Source: Pseudomonadota bacterium (GTDB lineage: Bacteria > Pseudomonadota > Alphaproteobacteria > Sphingomonadales > Sphingomonadaceae). Taken from it: a DNA stretch of 64,000 nt. The stretch lies in the NCBI GenBank assembly GCA_023418595.1, contig JAEZZI010000024.1, positions 1-64,000 on the forward strand. Reading direction: 5' to 3'. Of the stretch, positions 1 to 8,258 are shown in pieces. Every line of letters begins with the position of its first letter. Positions within the stretch are counted from its first letter, which is position 1. Position numbers and translations under genes: made by a program. The notes beneath the pieces were generated by a model. That model saw only the letters and a program-made list of their open reading frames with translations, was not told the DNA's origin and searched no databases.

Positions 1-6
1 AAACAA

Positions 7-24
7 CCCCCCCCCCCCCCCCCC
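7..24. repeat. Homopolymer of 18 C
   Basis: An uninterrupted run of 18 cytosines lies 15 bp beyond the stop codon of the S9 peptidase gene. It could be a slipped-strand hotspot or an assembly or sequencing-end artefact. Nothing in the sequence separates these. It lies outside any reading frame seen in the window. Confidence 0.9.
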
Positions 25-39
25 GCGCATGTCGCCAGT

Positions 40-2157
40 TCAGTCCATCAGCCTCTGCATCAGATAGACATATTGCAGCGCCTGGAGCTTGGCGCGCTGG
101 GCGTTGTCGACTCCGCCCGAATGGCCGCCGGTCATGTCCTCATAATAATAATAGGGCTGGCCGTTGGCGCTCATCCGCGCCGCCGCCTTGCGCGCATGGC
201 TGGGATGGGTGCGGTCGTCGGCGGTGCTTGCCCAGAAGAACGGCATCGGGAACTCGACGCCCTTCACCAGCTTCTGATAAGGCGAATAGGCTTCGATCCA
301 GGCGCGCTGCTCGGGGATGCGCGGGTCGCCATATTCGCCGACCCATGAGGCACCGCGACCGATGAACGGCAGGCGCAGCATGTCGAACAGCGGGATCTGG
401 ACCACTGCCGCGTTGAACAGGTCGGGGCGCTGGGTGAAGGCGGTGCCGACCAGCAGCCCCCCCTGGCTTCCGCCCATGATGCCCAGCCGCCGCGGGCTGG
501 TGAGGCCGCGGGCAATCACATCTTCGGCAATTGCGATGAAGTCGTCCCAGGTGCGCTGCTTGTTCGCGCCCATCGCGCTCTGGTGCCATTCCGGCCCGAA
601 CTCGCCGCCGCCGCGCATGTTGCCGAGGACATAGGCACCGCCCCGCTCGAGCCACAGCTTGCCGATGGTGCCGGAATAGGCCGGCAGGCTCGAACTTTGG
701 AAACCACCATAGCCATAGAGCAGGGTCGGCGTGCTGCCGTCGAGCTTGGCGCCCTTCTTCGACACCACGAAATAGGGAATCTTGGTCCCGTCCTTGCTGG
801 TCGCCTCGAACTGCGAAATCGCCAGACCTTCGGCATCGAAACGCGCCGGGCTGGTCTTGATGACGGTCGGCGCAGAATTTCCGTCCGAGAAATAGAGCTG
901 GGACGGCGTCAGGAAGTCGGTTGACGAAAACATCACCCGGCCGCTGTCGTCGTCGGCCGTGGCGATACCGATGGTCGCGTTCTGCGGCAGGGCGACCGGC
1001 TGCGACGTCCATTTGCCATTGTCGAAATCGAACCGCAGCACCCGGCCACGGACATTGTCGAGCAGGCTGACATAGAGCGCGTCGCCGGTGATCGCCGTGC
1101 CCCGCTTGGTCTGGCGCGCCTCTGGCTTCCACACCAGCGTCTTGGGCGCGCCGTTCGGATCGGCCTTGAACGCGGCGAGGTCGGCGGAAACGATCGAATC
1201 CGCCGGAAAGGTCTGGTTCCCGCTTTTCCATTCGACGTCGGTCGAAAACAGAATTCGTCCATCGACGATGCCGCCGAGATTCGCCTTCAGCGGGATGTCG
1301 AGCTTGGTCCACTTCCCCGCATGCCAAATGTAGGTTTCGCTTTCGAAGAACGACACGCCGCGACGTGCCACCCGGCCGTGAATCGTGCCTGCGGCATCGC
1401 GCAGCAGCCCGGCCCCCGAGGAAACATCCTTTGCATCGCCGCGATAGATTTCACGCGCATCCTCGATCCGGGTGCCGCGTTTCCATTCGCGCGTGGTAAA
1501 GGGATACTGGCTCTCGGTGATCGTGCCGCCGCCGAAATCGCGACTGACGAGCAGCGTGTTCTCATCGACCCATTCCGCGCCGCCCTGGCTTTCGGGAAGG
1601 ACGAAGCCGCCTTTCACGAAGCTGCGCGTATTCACGTCGAATTCGCGCAGTTCGGTCGCATCCTTGCCGCCGTCCGACAGCGCGACCATGCACCGCGTTC
1701 CGGCGGGCGGCAGGCACGACATGCCCTTGTAGACCCATTCGCGCCCTTCGGCCTTGGCCAGCGCGTCGATGTCGAGGATGGTCTGCCAGCTCGGATTGTC
1801 GGTCCGATAGCTTTCAAGCGTCGTTACACGCACCACGCCGCGCGGATTGTTCGCGTCCTGCCAGAAATTGACCATGCCATAGGGGGTGAAGCTGACACTC
1901 GGAATGCGATCCTTGGCATCGAGGATCGTCAGCGCCTCTGCCTGGAGCTGCGTGAAACGGGGATCCGCCGCCAGCGTGCGGTCGACCCGCTCATTTTCGC
2001 CGCGCACCCAGGCCAGTGCCCGGTCGCTGCGCGTTTCCTCCAGCCAGATGAACGGATCGTCGGACGGCGGCGACGCAGTCGCTGCGGTCTGACCGACGGC
2101 CTGCGCCGAGCATAGCGAAACGAGCGATGCAACGGTGATCATGGCGGCGCGCTTCAA
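40..2157 (-). CDS. Prolyl oligopeptidase family (S9) serine peptidase, secreted
   Basis: A 705-aa alpha/beta-hydrolase peptidase. The first ~23 residues form a signal peptide ending near AQAVGQ, so it should act in the periplasm. The central part is the beta-propeller of the S9A family. The C-terminal hydrolase carries the nucleophile elbow GGSQGG (Ser about 563), an Asp in ADDRTHPSH (about 648) and a His in TGGHSGG (about 677). Length matches the family. The start is a TTG at 2157, preceded at good spacing by AGGAG; an ATG five codons later is the alternative. It follows the siderophore receptor by 96 bp on the same strand and may be cotranscribed with it, but a role in siderophore peptide processing is only a guess. 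Confidence 0.93.
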   Translation of the reverse strand: MKRAAMITVASLVSLCSAQAVGQTAATASPPSDDPFIWLEETRSDRALAWVRGENERVDRTLAADPRFTQLQAEALTILDAKDRIPSVSFTPYGMVNFWQDANNPRGVVRVTTLESYRTDNPSWQTILDIDALAKAEGREWVYKGMSCLPPAGTRCMVALSDGGKDATELREFDVNTRSFVKGGFVLPESQGGAEWVDENTLLVSRDFGGGTITESQYPFTTREWKRGTRIEDAREIYRGDAKDVSSGAGLLRDAAGTIHGRVARRGVSFFESETYIWHAGKWTKLDIPLKANLGGIVDGRILFSTDVEWKSGNQTFPADSIVSADLAAFKADPNGAPKTLVWKPEARQTKRGTAITGDALYVSLLDNVRGRVLRFDFDNGKWTSQPVALPQNATIGIATADDDSGRVMFSSTDFLTPSQLYFSDGNSAPTVIKTSPARFDAEGLAISQFEATSKDGTKIPYFVVSKKGAKLDGSTPTLLYGYGGFQSSSLPAYSGTIGKLWLERGGAYVLGNMRGGGEFGPEWHQSAMGANKQRTWDDFIAIAEDVIARGLTSPRRLGIMGGSQGGLLVGTAFTQRPDLFNAAVVQIPLFDMLRLPFIGRGASWVGEYGDPRIPEQRAWIEAYSPYQKLVKGVEFPMPFFWASTADDRTHPSHARKAAARMSANGQPYYYYEDMTGGHSGGVDNAQRAKLQALQYVYLMQRLMD

Positions 2158-2253
2158 AGGAAATCTCCTGTTATCAGACGGTCACCGTAATAAGCTGACG
2201 GAAAAAAGAAAGCGCGGTGGCATGGCCCACAGCGATGACCGCTCCGCCTAGTT

Positions 2254-4449
2254 TCAGAAGTCGTAGGTGACCGACGCCTTGAACGTGCGCGGCGCGCCGA
2301 GCAGGAGATCGGGACGGAAGCTGTCAAAGGCCGCTGCCCAGTAATCGGCGTCGGCCACGTTATCGATATTGACGCGGAAGGTCAGCGGCTGGCCACCGAC
2401 CACCGCCACGTAACGCGCGCCGATGTCGAAGCGGGTCCAGTCGTCGAGGAACAGGGTGTTGCCGATATTGGCGGCCTGTTCGCCGGTATGGACCACCCGT
2501 CCGGTCAGCGTCAGCGCGGGTGCGAAGGGCACGTCCCATTCGACATTGGCGTTGAGCAGATATTCGGGCACGCCGACCGCCTGATTGCCTTCGTTGACGC
2601 CGTTCTGGGTGTCGCGCAGCTTCCCGTCGTTGATCGACCCCCCGGCAATCAGCCGAAGTCCATCGGCCAGTTCGCCCGCAACCGTGAATTCGACCCCGCG
2701 GTTGCGCTGGACGCCGAAAGGACCGAATTCCAGCGCGTTCACCTGATCGGGATCAGGCCGCAGGATCGCGGTCCTCTGGTCGATCTGGAACAGTGCCAGC
2801 GACAGATCGACCCCACCCCGCGTCAGCTTGCCGCCGATTTCATATTGCTCCGACACGAAGGGCGGCAGCACCTCACCCGCATTGGTCACCGGCAGCGCCG
2901 CGCCGCCCGAGGGGTTGGCCCCGCTGGCGGGCGCGACGGCGCCCTGGACCAGCGCCTCGATCCGGTTGGCGTAGAGCGACAGTCCGTCTGTCGGCTTGAC
3001 CACCAGGCCGAACACCGGCGTCACCTTTTCCTCGTCATACTCGCTGGTCAGCAGGCCGGTGGCATTGGAATAGGCTTTGATGTTGATCGCCTGCAGCCGC
3101 AGACCGGCGGTGAACAGGACGCGGTCATCCCACAGCCCGATCGTGTCCGAGACGAACGCGCTGCTCAGCCGCGTGCGCCAGATGGGGAACGGATCGTCGA
3201 GATCGCCGCCGACGAAGGTAACCGTCGTCGATGGCGTCACCGCGACTGGTGCGTAGAGATTGTTGCGCTCCGCGGAGAGGGCGTAGAACTCGAACGCGTT
3301 GCGGTTGACGAGCCAGTTGATCGAGCCGCCCGCATTGACCTCATGCGTGATGCCCCCGGTATTGAACCGAGCGCGAACCCCTGCGGTGGCGGCTTCGTTA
3401 TTGTCGGTGCGCGGAATGAACGAACTGCTGACCGTGATCTCGCCGGTCGCCGCATTGACCAGTGTGGGCGTGCTGTAAATCCCCTCTTCGGCGCCGTCGC
3501 GCGCGCCGAACGCGGCATAGACCATCACGTCCTGCGCGACGTCATATTCGACCCGCGCCTGCCCGAACACGTCGCGCAGTGTCGTATATTGCCAGGGCTG
3601 GCCGAAATTGGTGGAGGCATCGGGCGCCTCAGGAATGACGGACAGCGTGTTGACGCCCAGCTTGGGCCGGAAATGCGATACCTTGACCCGCTGGTATGCG
3701 AGATCGAGCGAGGCGCGGAACGGACCCGAATTATAATCGATCGCCGCGCCCAGCACATGGCTGCTGCGGAACTCGTCGTCGATCGATGCGTCGCCGCCGC
3801 GCGCAGTGCCGTTGATGCGGATGCCCCATTCGCCGTTCCTGCCCATCCGGCGTCCGACGTCGAAACCGCCGCCGAAATGCTCCGGCCCGGTATAGCCCAG
3901 CGTTCCGCGGGTGATGGCGCGGTCGCCCGCGCGCTTGGGGATCAGGTTGACGCTGCCGCCGATTCCGGTCCCGCTCGGTGCGGCACCGTTCAGAAACGCG
4001 CTCGATCCGTTCAGCACCTGCACCGATTCATAGAGTTCGGGCGCGACCAGCTGGCGCGGCGTGATGCCGTACAGTCCGTCATAGCCGATATCGTCGCCCG
4101 CCAGCGCAAAGCCGCGAACCACGAACAGCTCACCGGTAATGCCGAAACCGGTGGTGGTGCGGATGGTCGGATCATTCTCCAGCACCTGTCCCAGCGTCTG
4201 CGGCTGCTGGTTGAGGATCAATGCGCTGTTGTAGCTGCGGATGCTGAACGGCACGTCCGCCGCGTCCTTGTCGCCCAGCACGCCGACGCTGCCTTCCTGC
4301 TCGACGCCCGACTGGTTCTCGCGCTGGGCGGTAACGATGACGCGGTTGTCGTCCTCGGCATTGTCCTGCGCCGCGGCTGGTGTGGCGCAGGCGCTCATGC
4401 TCAGCGCGGTGGCAAGGAACAGCCGATGCCGGATGGTCTGGGTGGTCAC
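2254..4449 (-). CDS. TonB-dependent siderophore receptor
   Basis: A 731-aa outer-membrane receptor, predicted to take up a ferric siderophore using TonB energy. After a signal peptide ending in ATPAAAQ there is a TonB-box-like NRVIVTAQ, a plug domain (about residues 45-165, with VRGFALAGDD and GSVNLIPKRAG), then a 22-strand-type barrel ending in the usual aromatic Phe. The frame is open further upstream, but GTG at 4449 is chosen because AAGGA precedes it and the signal peptide follows at once; a longer start would place about 40 non-signal residues in front. It is the third gene of a minus-strand operon after a PepSY protein and a small membrane protein. Substrate cannot be read from sequence. 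Confidence 0.93.
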   Translation of the reverse strand: MTTQTIRHRLFLATALSMSACATPAAAQDNAEDDNRVIVTAQRENQSGVEQEGSVGVLGDKDAADVPFSIRSYNSALILNQQPQTLGQVLENDPTIRTTTGFGITGELFVVRGFALAGDDIGYDGLYGITPRQLVAPELYESVQVLNGSSAFLNGAAPSGTGIGGSVNLIPKRAGDRAITRGTLGYTGPEHFGGGFDVGRRMGRNGEWGIRINGTARGGDASIDDEFRSSHVLGAAIDYNSGPFRASLDLAYQRVKVSHFRPKLGVNTLSVIPEAPDASTNFGQPWQYTTLRDVFGQARVEYDVAQDVMVYAAFGARDGAEEGIYSTPTLVNAATGEITVSSSFIPRTDNNEAATAGVRARFNTGGITHEVNAGGSINWLVNRNAFEFYALSAERNNLYAPVAVTPSTTVTFVGGDLDDPFPIWRTRLSSAFVSDTIGLWDDRVLFTAGLRLQAINIKAYSNATGLLTSEYDEEKVTPVFGLVVKPTDGLSLYANRIEALVQGAVAPASGANPSGGAALPVTNAGEVLPPFVSEQYEIGGKLTRGGVDLSLALFQIDQRTAILRPDPDQVNALEFGPFGVQRNRGVEFTVAGELADGLRLIAGGSINDGKLRDTQNGVNEGNQAVGVPEYLLNANVEWDVPFAPALTLTGRVVHTGEQAANIGNTLFLDDWTRFDIGARYVAVVGGQPLTFRVNIDNVADADYWAAAFDSFRPDLLLGAPRTFKASVTYDF

Positions 4450-4486
4450 GTTTCGTTGGTCCTTGAAAATAACGGTTCGAGGAAAA

Positions 4487-4675
4487 TCAGCCGCGGCGCT
4501 TGCGCATGGCCCAGACGACGGCGGCGATCGGCACCGCCAGCGCCGCCCATGCCGCGCCATCGCGCCAGCCATCGCCGGTCAATGCGATAACCAGCCCGGC
4601 AAGGCCGGTGACCAAGATCGCCAGCGGCACGCCGAAAATGGCCGCCAGCGAACGGGATCGCGATGCGCGCATCAT
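4487..4675 (-). CDS. Small two-helix membrane protein, 62 aa
   Basis: A 62-aa protein with a basic N-terminus (RASRSRS), two hydrophobic stretches (about residues 10-32 and 41-57) split by GDGWRDG, and a basic tail RKRRG. Its ATG overlaps the stop of the upstream PepSY gene (ATGA), and the receptor gene starts 37 bp downstream, so all three should be translated from one message. Small proteins of this kind often accompany PepSY reductases in iron-uptake operons, but I do not recognise a named family. A second ATG one codon later is equally possible. Confidence 0.75.
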   Translation of the reverse strand: MMRASRSRSLAAIFGVPLAILVTGLAGLVIALTGDGWRDGAAWAALAVPIAAVVWAMRKRRG

Positions 4676-5841
4676 TCGGCAGGCTCCGCCAGCGGCAATT
4701 CGCCCGCGCGCGGCTGCGCGGACGCAGACGCCTTGCGCTTGGTCAGCCACAGATACAGCCCGGTCCCAAGCACATGGATGGTGAACAGTGTGAGCGCCGC
4801 CCAGAGCAGCTTGAGCGGCAGCCCGCCATAATCGCCGAAATGCAGCGGCCGCGACAGCGACAGCGCCTGATAATACCAGGGCATCGGCCGGGCGGCGGTG
4901 AATTCTCCGCTCTCGGCATCGATGAGCGCGGGGGTCAGCAACCGCTCGGTCAGCGGCGTGTCGCCCTGGAAAAACACCGCATAATGGTGCGCCGAGCTGA
5001 AGGTGCCGCCGGGAAAGGCGATGAATTGCGGGTTATTGCCCGGCAGTGCGGTGCGCGCGGCCGCCATCGCCGTGTCGAGCGAGCCGTAGCGCGCGGGATC
5101 GAGCGGCGCGCGCCCGTCATATTCGCGCGTCATCGCCGCCAGTTCATTGGATTTCCAGGCATCCTCGATCGGCACCGCGAGCGCGTTGATCACGCCGGTC
5201 AGCCCGACCACCAGCATCCAGGCCAGCGCGACGATGCCGAGCAGGTTGTGATAGTCGAGCCATTTGGCCCGCGCGTTCCGCGTGGTGCGTACCGTGCCGA
5301 AATCGAGCTTGCGCATGAACGGCGCATAAAGAACCACGCCGGACACCAGCGCGGCGACGAACGCCACGCCCATCGCCCCCAGGAACAGCATTCCCGGCAG
5401 GCCGAGGAACATGTCGGTATGCAGTTGCAGCAGGAAATGCATCACTCCGCCGTCGCTTTCCGCGACCATCCCGATCTGTTCGCCGGTCGAACGGTCGAAC
5501 GACTGGATCGTCATTTCCGCACCCGGCGAATCGGGACGCGGGCCGGTGGTGATGGTCATGGACGGCTGGTCGTTGTCGAACGCCATGTAGAGCGGCACTT
5601 CGCCCGGCCGGTTGGCGAGCGCGCGGTCCAGCATCTCGTCAAGCGAAAGCAACCCCTCAGCCGTGCTTGACGAGCCGATGCCCGGCATGCCGTAAACCGG
5701 CTGCGCTTCGGTCAGATAGTCGATTTCGTCGTGGAAGATCAGCGGCAAGCCGGTCAGGCACAGCATCAGCAGAAACGCGGTGCATACCAGACTCGTCCAT
5801 TTGTGCACCCACACCCACGCCTTGACGGTCGAGCGAGTCAT
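4672..5841 (-). CDS. PepSY-associated transmembrane protein (putative inner-membrane iron reductase)
   Basis: A 389-aa PepSY_TM family protein with four membrane segments (roughly residues 15-38, 135-165, 190-220 and 345-370) and PepSY-type periplasmic regions between them. The N-terminal WVHKWTSL motif carries the His commonly conserved in this family. Members are usually beside TonB-dependent receptors and are thought to reduce ferric chelates or support siderophore iron release. It heads the minus-strand operon and overlaps the next gene by 4 bp. Its own ATG overlaps the stop of a 29-codon upstream ORF. A Fur-like site lies about 140 bp upstream. Biochemical role is inferred from family and context. 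Confidence 0.9.
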   Translation of the reverse strand: MTRSTVKAWVWVHKWTSLVCTAFLLMLCLTGLPLIFHDEIDYLTEAQPVYGMPGIGSSSTAEGLLSLDEMLDRALANRPGEVPLYMAFDNDQPSMTITTGPRPDSPGAEMTIQSFDRSTGEQIGMVAESDGGVMHFLLQLHTDMFLGLPGMLFLGAMGVAFVAALVSGVVLYAPFMRKLDFGTVRTTRNARAKWLDYHNLLGIVALAWMLVVGLTGVINALAVPIEDAWKSNELAAMTREYDGRAPLDPARYGSLDTAMAAARTALPGNNPQFIAFPGGTFSSAHHYAVFFQGDTPLTERLLTPALIDAESGEFTAARPMPWYYQALSLSRPLHFGDYGGLPLKLLWAALTLFTIHVLGTGLYLWLTKRKASASAQPRAGELPLAEPAE

Positions 5842-5927
5842 GCCACGCTCACCGCTTCGACGCCGTACAGAGCGCTGCCGCCGGGCATGGCCGTGGCGTT
5901 CTCGTTCGCTTTAAACAGATACCGCAT
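5838..5927 (-). CDS. Candidate 29-codon upstream ORF (leader peptide) coupled to PepSY gene
   Basis: A short frame beginning MRYLFKANENATAMPGG and ending VEAVSVA. It has a plausible Shine-Dalgarno (AGGGATAGG, seven or so bases from the ATG), and its stop codon overlaps the PepSY start as ATGA, the arrangement of translational coupling. It lies downstream of the Fur-like site. The peptide has no signal or membrane segment and no family I recognise. It may be a leader that couples or modulates translation, or a chance frame in GC-rich DNA. Confidence 0.4.
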   Translation of the reverse strand: MRYLFKANENATAMPGGSALYGVEAVSVA

Positions 5928-5979
5928 CGCCTATCCCTGATCGGTCAGGAGCGCTCCTTTAGCGAATGATGCATTCCAA

Positions 5980-6000
5980 GTAAATGCGAGTCATTCTCAC
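5980..6000. promoter_or_regulatory. Putative Fur box for the minus-strand operon
   Basis: On the minus strand this reads GTGAGAATGACTCGCATTTA, close to the GAGAATGATTCGCATTT form of Fur sites seen in proteobacteria. It lies about 55 bp upstream of the 29-codon ORF and 140 bp upstream of the PepSY gene. The assignment is by motif resemblance only. Confidence 0.6.
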
Positions 6001-6130
6001 GAGCAGGCCGCCCGACGATAGGTCCACGACAACACCGTTTTTGAAAATTTGTATTTGACGGGACTCGGCCACCGCCACGCCACGGATCCCTGAGCACCGG
6101 AACGGCGAGCGGCCTTCGACTGATTTGCTG

Positions 6131-6152
6131 TTGCCATTCATTCGCAATAATC
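6131..6152. promoter_or_regulatory. Putative Fur box for the plus-strand receptor
   Basis: The minus strand reads ATTATTGCGAATGAATGGCA here, resembling a Fur site (TTGCGAATGA core). It ends 40 bp before the start of the second receptor gene, where a promoter is expected. With the other site about 130 bp away, each arm of the divergent locus would have its own operator. Confidence 0.5.
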
Positions 6153-6191
6153 TGTAGCCGCGGCCCAGCTTTACTGACCGGGGGATTATCG

Positions 6192-8258
6192 ATGAATTGC
6201 CGCCTCGCGCCGCGTCACCTGCTGGCGAGCGCCGCCCTGCTTGTTGCAACGCCGGTGCTTGCACAGGATACGACACAGGTTTCGGCAGATGACGATCCCG
6301 AACCGATCGTCGTCGTCGGCGCACTGACCGATGTCGCGATCGACCGCGCGGAAATCGAACTGACCCAGGCCAACGATCTGAACGACCTGTTCCGAAACGT
6401 GCCGTCGGTCGCGGTCGGCGGGTCGCTCGGCATCGCGCAGAAAATCTATGTCCGGGGGCTTGAGGATTCGCTGCTCAACGTCACCATCGACGGCGCGCCG
6501 CAGCGGGGCACGCTGTTTCACCATGTCGGTCGCGTGACGATCGAGCCCGAACTGCTCGAAAGCGTCGAGGTTCAGGCAGGCGCAGGCGAAGCGACATCGG
6601 GCTTCGGCGCGGTCGGCGGCGCGATCCGGTTCCGCACGGTCGATCCCGTCGATCTGCTGCGTGGCGGGCGCAATTATGGCGCCATCGCCAAGGCGGGGTG
6701 GTTCAGCAACGATGGCTACAAGCTGTCAGGCACGGCCTATGCCCGGCTTTTCGGCGATGTCGGCGTGCTGGGCAGCTTCGTCCATGTCGATCGCGACGAT
6801 TTCCGCGACGGCGACGGCAACACGCTGCGCGGCACCGGTGCGCGCCAGCAGCTTGGTTTTGTCAAGCTGGGCGGTGAACTGGGTGGCGGCCACCGGCTGA
6901 CGCTCAGCTACGAGCACCGCGACGAGCAAGGCGAATTCGGCCAGCGGCCCAACTGGCCCGCACGCGCCAACGACCGGCTGTTCCCGGTCGAGGGGAAGCG
7001 CCAGACCGCAATCGCCAATTACGGCCTTGCTACCGCAGCGGGCATCGATATCGAGGCAACCGGTTACTGGACGCAGTCGGAATTTACTCAGGACCGGTTC
7101 GATCGCTGGGGGCTGTATGGGGCGGAAATCGAAAGCTATGGCTTCGACGCGCGCGCGCGCATCCGCCGCGCCCGGCATGACGTGACGGTGGGGGCCGAAT
7201 ATCGTGGCGACCGGGTAGTCAGCGAATATCTGGGCGACCCCGCCATGTGGCAGCCCTGGGCCTGGGATCCCGCGATCGGGCGGTTCGAGGAAACCGGATC
7301 GCTGATGGGCGTCTATATCCAGGATCGCTGGCGCGTGGTCGAACCGCTGCTGCTGTCGTTCGGCGCGCGCTACGATGCCTATGACGTCAACCTCGTCACC
7401 TATCGCGACGGCACCGACAGCGACGGGTTCAGCTTCAACGGCGGCGCGACGCTCGACATCGCACCCGGTCTGTCGCTCAACGCGGGCTATGCCGAGGCGT
7501 TTCGCGGCAAGGAAATCGGCGACGCCTTCACCCTCGAAAAGCGCCCAGGCCGCCTCAGCCTGTCGCCGACGCTGCGGCCCGAACGGGTCGAGAATGTCGA
7601 GGCCGGGGTCAAATACGATCTCGACGGGATCAGCGCATCGGCGGTCTATTATCGGATGAACATCCGCGACGTGATCCTCGACCAGCTGGGCCGCACCGTG
7701 TCGCAGCCGCAGCAGGACGCGGTCTATTACGAGAATGTCGGCGACTTCAAAGCCGAAGGCTTCGAGCTGCGCGCCGGATACCGCACCGGGCCGCTTTCGA
7801 TCGACGGTTATTACAACCATTATGATTCACGGCTCAACGACAACCGGATCGAGGGCTATGAGCAGATCGCGCTCGGCAATTCGATGGGCGACAATTGGGC
7901 GATCAGCGCCGGGTTCGATCCGTCACCCGCGCTCGGTTTTCGCGCGACCGTCACCACCTATCAGGATCTGAACGACATCGAAGTGCTGTTCCGCGAGGCC
8001 GAACTGGGTTTCATCGACGGCACCCGGTTCATCGATAAGCCCGGCTACAGCGTGGTCGATCTGTTCGCGCGGTGGCAGCCGTTCGGCACCGACCGGCTCG
8101 AAGTGCAGGCGGCGGTCTATAACCTGTTCGACAAGCAATATCGCGCCCATGCCAGCGTCGGCGATTACGCACAGATCGGCGAACCCGATTATGCGATCGT
8201 GCAGGGACTGCCCGAGCCGGGACGCAACGTCCGCGTGACCGCGGCGCTGCGTTTCTGA
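6192..8258 (+). CDS. TonB-dependent receptor (iron chelate or haem-type)
   Basis: A 688-aa outer-membrane receptor. Signal peptide to about residue 25 (VATPVLAQ), TonB-box-like EPIVVVGA, plug domain (about 35-155, including YVRGLEDSLLNVTIDG and GFGAVGGAIRFRT), then a beta-barrel ending LRF. The plug has an unusual GTLFHHVG stretch whose two His could contribute to ligand binding; that is speculation. The ATG follows GGGGGATTATCG at normal spacing. It overlaps the following PepSY gene by 1 bp (TGATG), so the pair is one operon, mirroring the receptor/PepSY operon on the other strand. The substrate is unknown. Confidence 0.92.
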   Translation: MNCRLAPRHLLASAALLVATPVLAQDTTQVSADDDPEPIVVVGALTDVAIDRAEIELTQANDLNDLFRNVPSVAVGGSLGIAQKIYVRGLEDSLLNVTIDGAPQRGTLFHHVGRVTIEPELLESVEVQAGAGEATSGFGAVGGAIRFRTVDPVDLLRGGRNYGAIAKAGWFSNDGYKLSGTAYARLFGDVGVLGSFVHVDRDDFRDGDGNTLRGTGARQQLGFVKLGGELGGGHRLTLSYEHRDEQGEFGQRPNWPARANDRLFPVEGKRQTAIANYGLATAAGIDIEATGYWTQSEFTQDRFDRWGLYGAEIESYGFDARARIRRARHDVTVGAEYRGDRVVSEYLGDPAMWQPWAWDPAIGRFEETGSLMGVYIQDRWRVVEPLLLSFGARYDAYDVNLVTYRDGTDSDGFSFNGGATLDIAPGLSLNAGYAEAFRGKEIGDAFTLEKRPGRLSLSPTLRPERVENVEAGVKYDLDGISASAVYYRMNIRDVILDQLGRTVSQPQQDAVYYENVGDFKAEGFELRAGYRTGPLSIDGYYNHYDSRLNDNRIEGYEQIALGNSMGDNWAISAGFDPSPALGFRATVTTYQDLNDIEVLFREAELGFIDGTRFIDKPGYSVVDLFARWQPFGTDRLEVQAAVYNLFDKQYRAHASVGDYAQIGEPDYAIVQGLPEPGRNVRVTAALRF

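Noticed and set aside
2488..4590. 700-codon open frame on the plus strand opposite the siderophore receptor
   Set aside because: It mirrors the receptor gene, has no ribosome site or recognisable domain, and reflects GC-rich codon positions. The same holds for long frames opposite thiC (14009-15403), the DUF2171/oxidoreductase region (20489-23086), ribBX (39077-40534) and polA (61401-63017).
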